From: Bryobacterales bacterium
Lineage (GTDB): Bacteria > Acidobacteriota > Terriglobia > Bryobacterales > Bryobacteraceae
Length of the DNA stretch: 8,357 nt
Direction: 5' to 3'
Assembly (NCBI GenBank): GCA_003132865.1
Contig: PKYZ01000149.1
Span: forward strand, 14,489-22,845
The position numbers and the translations under genes are program-made. A model generated the notes under the pieces. The model ran no database searches. It had not been told where the DNA came from and saw only the letters and a program-made list of their open reading frames with translations. Positions 5,590 through 8,357 of the stretch are shown piece by piece. How positions within the stretch are numbered: the first letter of the stretch is position 1; each line of letters begins with the position of its first letter.

Positions 5590-7245
5590 TTATGCCAAAG
5601 CGATTTCCAGCTTCGTCACCGATGCCGGCGGAAACCGCCGCGTAAACCGCGCGCCGCCCGCCTGCACTTGCTCCTCGCGCGGCTCCACGGCGTGCGGACT
5701 ATCGAAACTATTGTGCGCATGCGCATCCGCTGCCGCCAGCGTGACCGCCTTGGCCCCATTTGCAGACGCAACGCTCGCGCCCCGCAGCCCGATTTCCACT
5801 TCGCGAGCCTGATCGAGACTCGGGTTCGTCACCGTCAGGGTCAACACTCTCTCGCGCAACGAAGCCGAACACGAGATCCCCGGCAGCGACCCCGTCCCCT
5901 TGTCTCGCGCGTACGAGATGGCCGGCGCGGACACCAGCGTGCGCAACGACTGCGCCCCCTGATGCGCGCGGTACATATCGAAAACATGATACGTCGGCGT
6001 CACGCAGAACTTGTCTTCATGCGCGAAGAACAGCGATTGCAAACAGTTCACAAGCTGCGCCACCGCCGCCATGCCGACCTTGTCCGCGTGCCGGTTGAAG
6101 GTGTCCAGCGTCATCCCCGCCAGCACCGCATCGCGCATGGTGCTCTGCTGCCCCAGAAGAGCCTCGGCGAAGGGTTCCGTGCCGGGGGCGTGCCACGCGC
6201 CCCACTCATCCACCACCAGCTTGACACGATGCCGCCGGTCCAACTCGCCCATGACGGCCCACTGGCTGGTGATAAACGAATGCATCTGGTTCGCCTCGCG
6301 CAATATCTCGTAATACTGCTGGGCGTCGAACCGCAATGCATCGCCCTTACCCGTGGACCAATCCGTGGTTCGCCCGGCGCTCGCGTTCCACGCGTAATGA
6401 TGCATTGACCAGCCCCACAGCCGCCCCAATTCGCCCTTCTGCGCCACCTTCGCGAAGAATCGCTGCGTCCAGTCGAGATCGTTCCCATTCGGCCCGGAGC
6501 CGACGAACGATAGCGGCACGTTGTATCCCGGCACCCACGCGGTGAACCGCAGAAACTCCGTGGCGTAGTCCTCGGGCGTGAACGAGCCGCCGCAGCCCCA
6601 GGCCTCGTTGCCGACGCCCCAATAACGCACGTTCAGCGCCTCCCGCTCTCCATCCGCCGCGCGCTGATCCGCCAGCGTAGTGGTCCCCGCGGGCGAGTTG
6701 CAATACTCCACCCACCGGTTGAAATCCTGCGCGCTCGACCCGCGCAGATTGGCCGCGAAATAAGGTTGCGCGCCGGTCGCCTTGCAGAACCGCGTGAACT
6801 CAATCGTGCCGAACTGGTTCGGATCGAAGCTCTGCGGGCCCGCGCGCCGCGCGTTCTTGGGCCACTCCGCCGCGCCTGCCCAGAAGTTCGTCCGCTTGGG
6901 GCGCTTGTCGCGCGGTCCGATTCCGTCGCGCCAGTCGTAACTGTCGGCAAAGCAGCCGCCCGGCCAGCGGATCACGGGTGGACTGATGCGCCGCAACGCT
7001 TCGACCAACGCCTTCCGCAAGCCGCCAATGTTCGGAACCGCCGAATCCTCGCCCACCCAAATGCCGTCGTAAACCACACCGCCCAGATTCTCGACGAAGT
7101 GCCCGTAGATCTCCGGCGCAATCGTCGCGATCGGCTCGTCAATCAATACCTCGATCAAGCCATCGCTCGCGGCGGATCGTAACGCGGTAGCGCACGCCAT
7201 ACCGGCGGCTGCCGCGCGTAGAAACTCGCGTCTGTTGCTATTCAT
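5590..7245 (-). CDS. Second, divergent Tat-exported GH51 alpha-L-arabinofuranosidase
   Basis: It is a predicted retaining alpha-L-arabinofuranosidase of 551 residues. The N-terminus NSNRREFLRAAAAGMACA is a classic twin-arginine leader followed by an Ala-rich hydrophobic stretch, so it should act outside the cytoplasm. Conserved points are IYGHFVENLGG, IRWPGGCF (92-99), DGIGPRDKRPKR, the acid/base E214 in GVGNEAWGCGG and the nucleophile E347 in VVDEWGAWHAPG. The spacing of 133 residues and an insert before the FGT motif distinguish it from the GH51 gene at 2091-3653, so they are not recent duplicates. Cys98 replaces the Asn of the other copy; from memory, Cys at this place is common in plant and fungal GH51 enzymes. 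The ATG at 7245 was chosen because AGGAGGA (7257-7251) precedes it by 5 bases; an upstream GTG-type start would translate through a repeat. It lies between araB and araD, apparently in one operon. Substrate could differ from the first enzyme. Confidence 0.94.
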   Translation of the reverse strand: MNSNRREFLRAAAAGMACATALRSAASDGLIEVLIDEPIATIAPEIYGHFVENLGGVVYDGIWVGEDSAVPNIGGLRKALVEALRRISPPVIRWPGGCFADSYDWRDGIGPRDKRPKRTNFWAGAAEWPKNARRAGPQSFDPNQFGTIEFTRFCKATGAQPYFAANLRGSSAQDFNRWVEYCNSPAGTTTLADQRAADGEREALNVRYWGVGNEAWGCGGSFTPEDYATEFLRFTAWVPGYNVPLSFVGSGPNGNDLDWTQRFFAKVAQKGELGRLWGWSMHHYAWNASAGRTTDWSTGKGDALRFDAQQYYEILREANQMHSFITSQWAVMGELDRRHRVKLVVDEWGAWHAPGTEPFAEALLGQQSTMRDAVLAGMTLDTFNRHADKVGMAAVAQLVNCLQSLFFAHEDKFCVTPTYHVFDMYRAHQGAQSLRTLVSAPAISYARDKGTGSLPGISCSASLRERVLTLTVTNPSLDQAREVEIGLRGASVASANGAKAVTLAAADAHAHNSFDSPHAVEPREEQVQAGGARFTRRFPPASVTKLEIALA

Positions 7246-7250
7246 GTTTG

Positions 7251-7257
7251 TCCTCCT
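7251..7257 (-). promoter_or_regulatory. Strong Shine-Dalgarno of the second GH51 gene
   Basis: On the minus strand AGGAGGA lies 5 bases ahead of the ATG at 7245. It decides the start, and it directly abuts the GTGGGGCAG end of the palindromic element at 7258. The nearest hairpin (7263-7279) would end 5 bases upstream of this site in the transcript. Confidence 0.8.
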
Positions 7258-7308
7258 GTGGGGCAGGCCCTCGGCCTGCGGCGGCCTCCCAGGCCGCCCG
7301 GCTGCCAC
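7258..7308. repeat. 51-bp palindromic element inside the araB-GH51-araD operon
   Basis: GTGGGGCAG (7258-7266) is identical to the left end of the 98-bp element at 4793. Two hairpins follow: GCAGGCC-CTC-GGCCTGC (7263-7279, 7-bp stem) and GGCGGCCT-CCC-AGGCCGCC (7280-7298, 8-bp stem). The far end CTGCCAC (7302-7308) is a shortened form of CTGCCCCAC. It corresponds to one half of the compound element. It fills the gap between the araB stop (7315-7317) and the ribosome binding site of the GH51 gene, so in the transcript it would form two GC hairpins between the two coding regions and could set their relative stability or expression. Confidence 0.8.
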
Positions 7309-7314
7309 CGCGAG

Positions 7315-8357
7315 TCATGCCCGTCCCCCCAGCCGCACCTGCGCGGCCAGCCTGCGTAGCCCCGGCAGGACGTCGCCGATCTCGACCGCCTCCGATCCCG
7401 GCTTGCCGAAAGCGAAATACAGCTTGCGATAAAGCGCGTACAGTTGCTCGTACGCGGCGCGATCCCGCGCATCCGGCTCGATCGTGCGATAGCGCGGGCA
7501 GAGCGCCTGCTGCGCCGCTTCGATGCTTTCGAACGCATCCGCCGCCATGAACGCCATGATCGCCGAACCCAGACTGGTGACATCGCCCTCCGGCACCAGT
7601 ACCGGCTTGTTCAGCACGTTGGCATAGACGCGGTTCAGTGTTTCGTTCTTCTGCGGGATACCGCCGCCGTTGATCACGCGCCGGATCTCGACGCCATGCT
7701 CGGCCATCCGCTCGAAAATCACGCGCGTGTGGAACGCGGTGCCCTCGATGGCCGCGAAAAGCTCGTCCTGCGCCGTGTGCGTCAGGTTCCAGCCGAGCGT
7801 CACGCCGCCGAGTTCCGCGTTCACCAGCACCGTGCGGTCGCCGTTATCCCAAGTGAGCCGCACCAGGCCGGTCTGCCCGCCGCGATAATGCTCCAATCCC
7901 CGCGAAAGCTCCGCCACCGTGGCGCCCGCCCGCCGCGCGATGGCATCGAAAATATCGCCGGTAGCCGACAAGCCCGCCTCAATCCCGAAATACTCCGGAT
8001 GAATCGATCCATTCACCACACCGCACACGCCGGGGATCAAATCCACTTGCTTGGCGATCGCCATGATGCATGTGGATGTGCCCACCACGTTGACCACGTC
8101 GCCTTCCCTCACGCCCGCGCCGATCGCGTCCCAGTGCGCATCGAACGCGCCCACCGGTATCGGGATGCCGGCGCGCAGTCCCAACTTCCCAGCCCACTCC
8201 GCCGAAAGTTGGCCCGCGATCTGATCGGAGGTGGCATAGCGGCCATCCAGCTTGGCGCGCACGCCCGCCAGCAGTGGGTCCACTTTCACCAGGAATTCCT
8301 CGGGGGGCAATCCGCCCAGTTCCCGGTTCCACATCCATTTGTGGCCCATGGCGCAGA
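7315..8357 (-). CDS. araB: Ribulokinase, C-terminal part (5' end beyond the window)
   Basis: It phosphorylates L-ribulose with ATP to L-ribulose-5-phosphate in the cytoplasm, the step before AraD. The reading frame stays open to the last base: codons for Cys-Ala precede the GHKWMWN segment, which in ribulokinases is internal, so the Met at 8349 is not the start. About 346 residues are visible of an expected 550 or so, that is, the end of the first FGGY domain and the whole second one. Diagnostic segments are IPVGAFDAHWDAIGAG (catalytic Asp in FDAH), VVGTSTCIMAIA with CGVVNGSIHPEYFGIEAG, and the FGGY C-terminal motif NGGGIPQKNETLNRVYANVL followed by VTSLGSAIMAF. The FDAH, GTSTC and EAG segments match AraB better than xylulokinase or glycerol kinase. 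It is followed after 69 bases by the second GH51 gene. The promoter must lie outside the window. Confidence 0.95.
   Translation of the reverse strand, partial: CAMGHKWMWNRELGGLPPEEFLVKVDPLLAGVRAKLDGRYATSDQIAGQLSAEWAGKLGLRAGIPIPVGAFDAHWDAIGAGVREGDVVNVVGTSTCIMAIAKQVDLIPGVCGVVNGSIHPEYFGIEAGLSATGDIFDAIARRAGATVAELSRGLEHYRGGQTGLVRLTWDNGDRTVLVNAELGGVTLGWNLTHTAQDELFAAIEGTAFHTRVIFERMAEHGVEIRRVINGGGIPQKNETLNRVYANVLNKPVLVPEGDVTSLGSAIMAFMAADAFESIEAAQQALCPRYRTIEPDARDRAAYEQLYALYRKLYFAFGKPGSEAVEIGDVLPGLRRLAAQVRLGGRA

Noticed and set aside
5557..6408. 283-codon open frame on the plus strand
   Set aside because: It is antisense to the second GH51 gene and Arg/His-rich without domain signals.
7246..7308. N-terminal extension of the second GH51 protein to an upstream start at 7308
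   Set aside because: The extension would translate through the palindromic element and put the strong ribosome binding site inside the gene; the Tat leader begins at 7245.

Overview
The window is GC-rich and carries an L-arabinose-release and catabolism locus of a soil-type Gram-negative bacterium. Exported enzymes with twin-arginine or lipoprotein-like leaders, strong codon-position GC bias, and short palindromic repeats in nearly every intergenic gap resemble what I remember of Acidobacteriota (Solibacter/Bryobacter type). That assignment is inference; there is no rRNA or marker gene here.

Layout. Bases 1-14 are the edge of a palindromic repeat, followed directly by a good ribosome binding site and an unrecognised membrane-anchored protein (29-1534, +). 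Next come a short dispersed-repeat-like segment (about 1552-1590) and a truncated, frameshifted remnant of a conserved hypothetical gene (about 1592-1984, +), ended by a terminator-like hairpin (1991-2023). A candidate extended -10 promoter then leads into a two-gene plus-strand operon: a Tat-exported GH51 alpha-L-arabinofuranosidase (2091-3653) and, with a GTGA overlap, an exported aldose 1-epimerase galM (3650-4789). A 98-bp compound palindrome (4793-4890) fills the convergent gap. The minus strand then carries, in transcription order, araB (ribulokinase, 5' end outside the window, to 7315), a second smaller palindromic element (7258-7308), a second and quite different Tat-exported GH51 enzyme (7245-5590), and araD (5580-4891).

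How they fit together. The two GH51 enzymes would cut arabinofuranosyl side chains from arabinan, arabinoxylan or their oligomers outside the cytoplasm. GalM would equilibrate the anomers of the released sugar. After uptake and isomerisation (transporter and araA are not in this window), AraB phosphorylates L-ribulose and AraD converts L-ribulose-5-phosphate to D-xylulose-5-phosphate for the pentose phosphate pathway. No regulator gene is visible.

The genes themselves are recognisable. The less ordinary material is the family of hairpin elements, which keep a fixed frame and a two- or three-base loop while their stem sequences vary with complementarity preserved, and which sit exactly against stop codons and ribosome binding sites.
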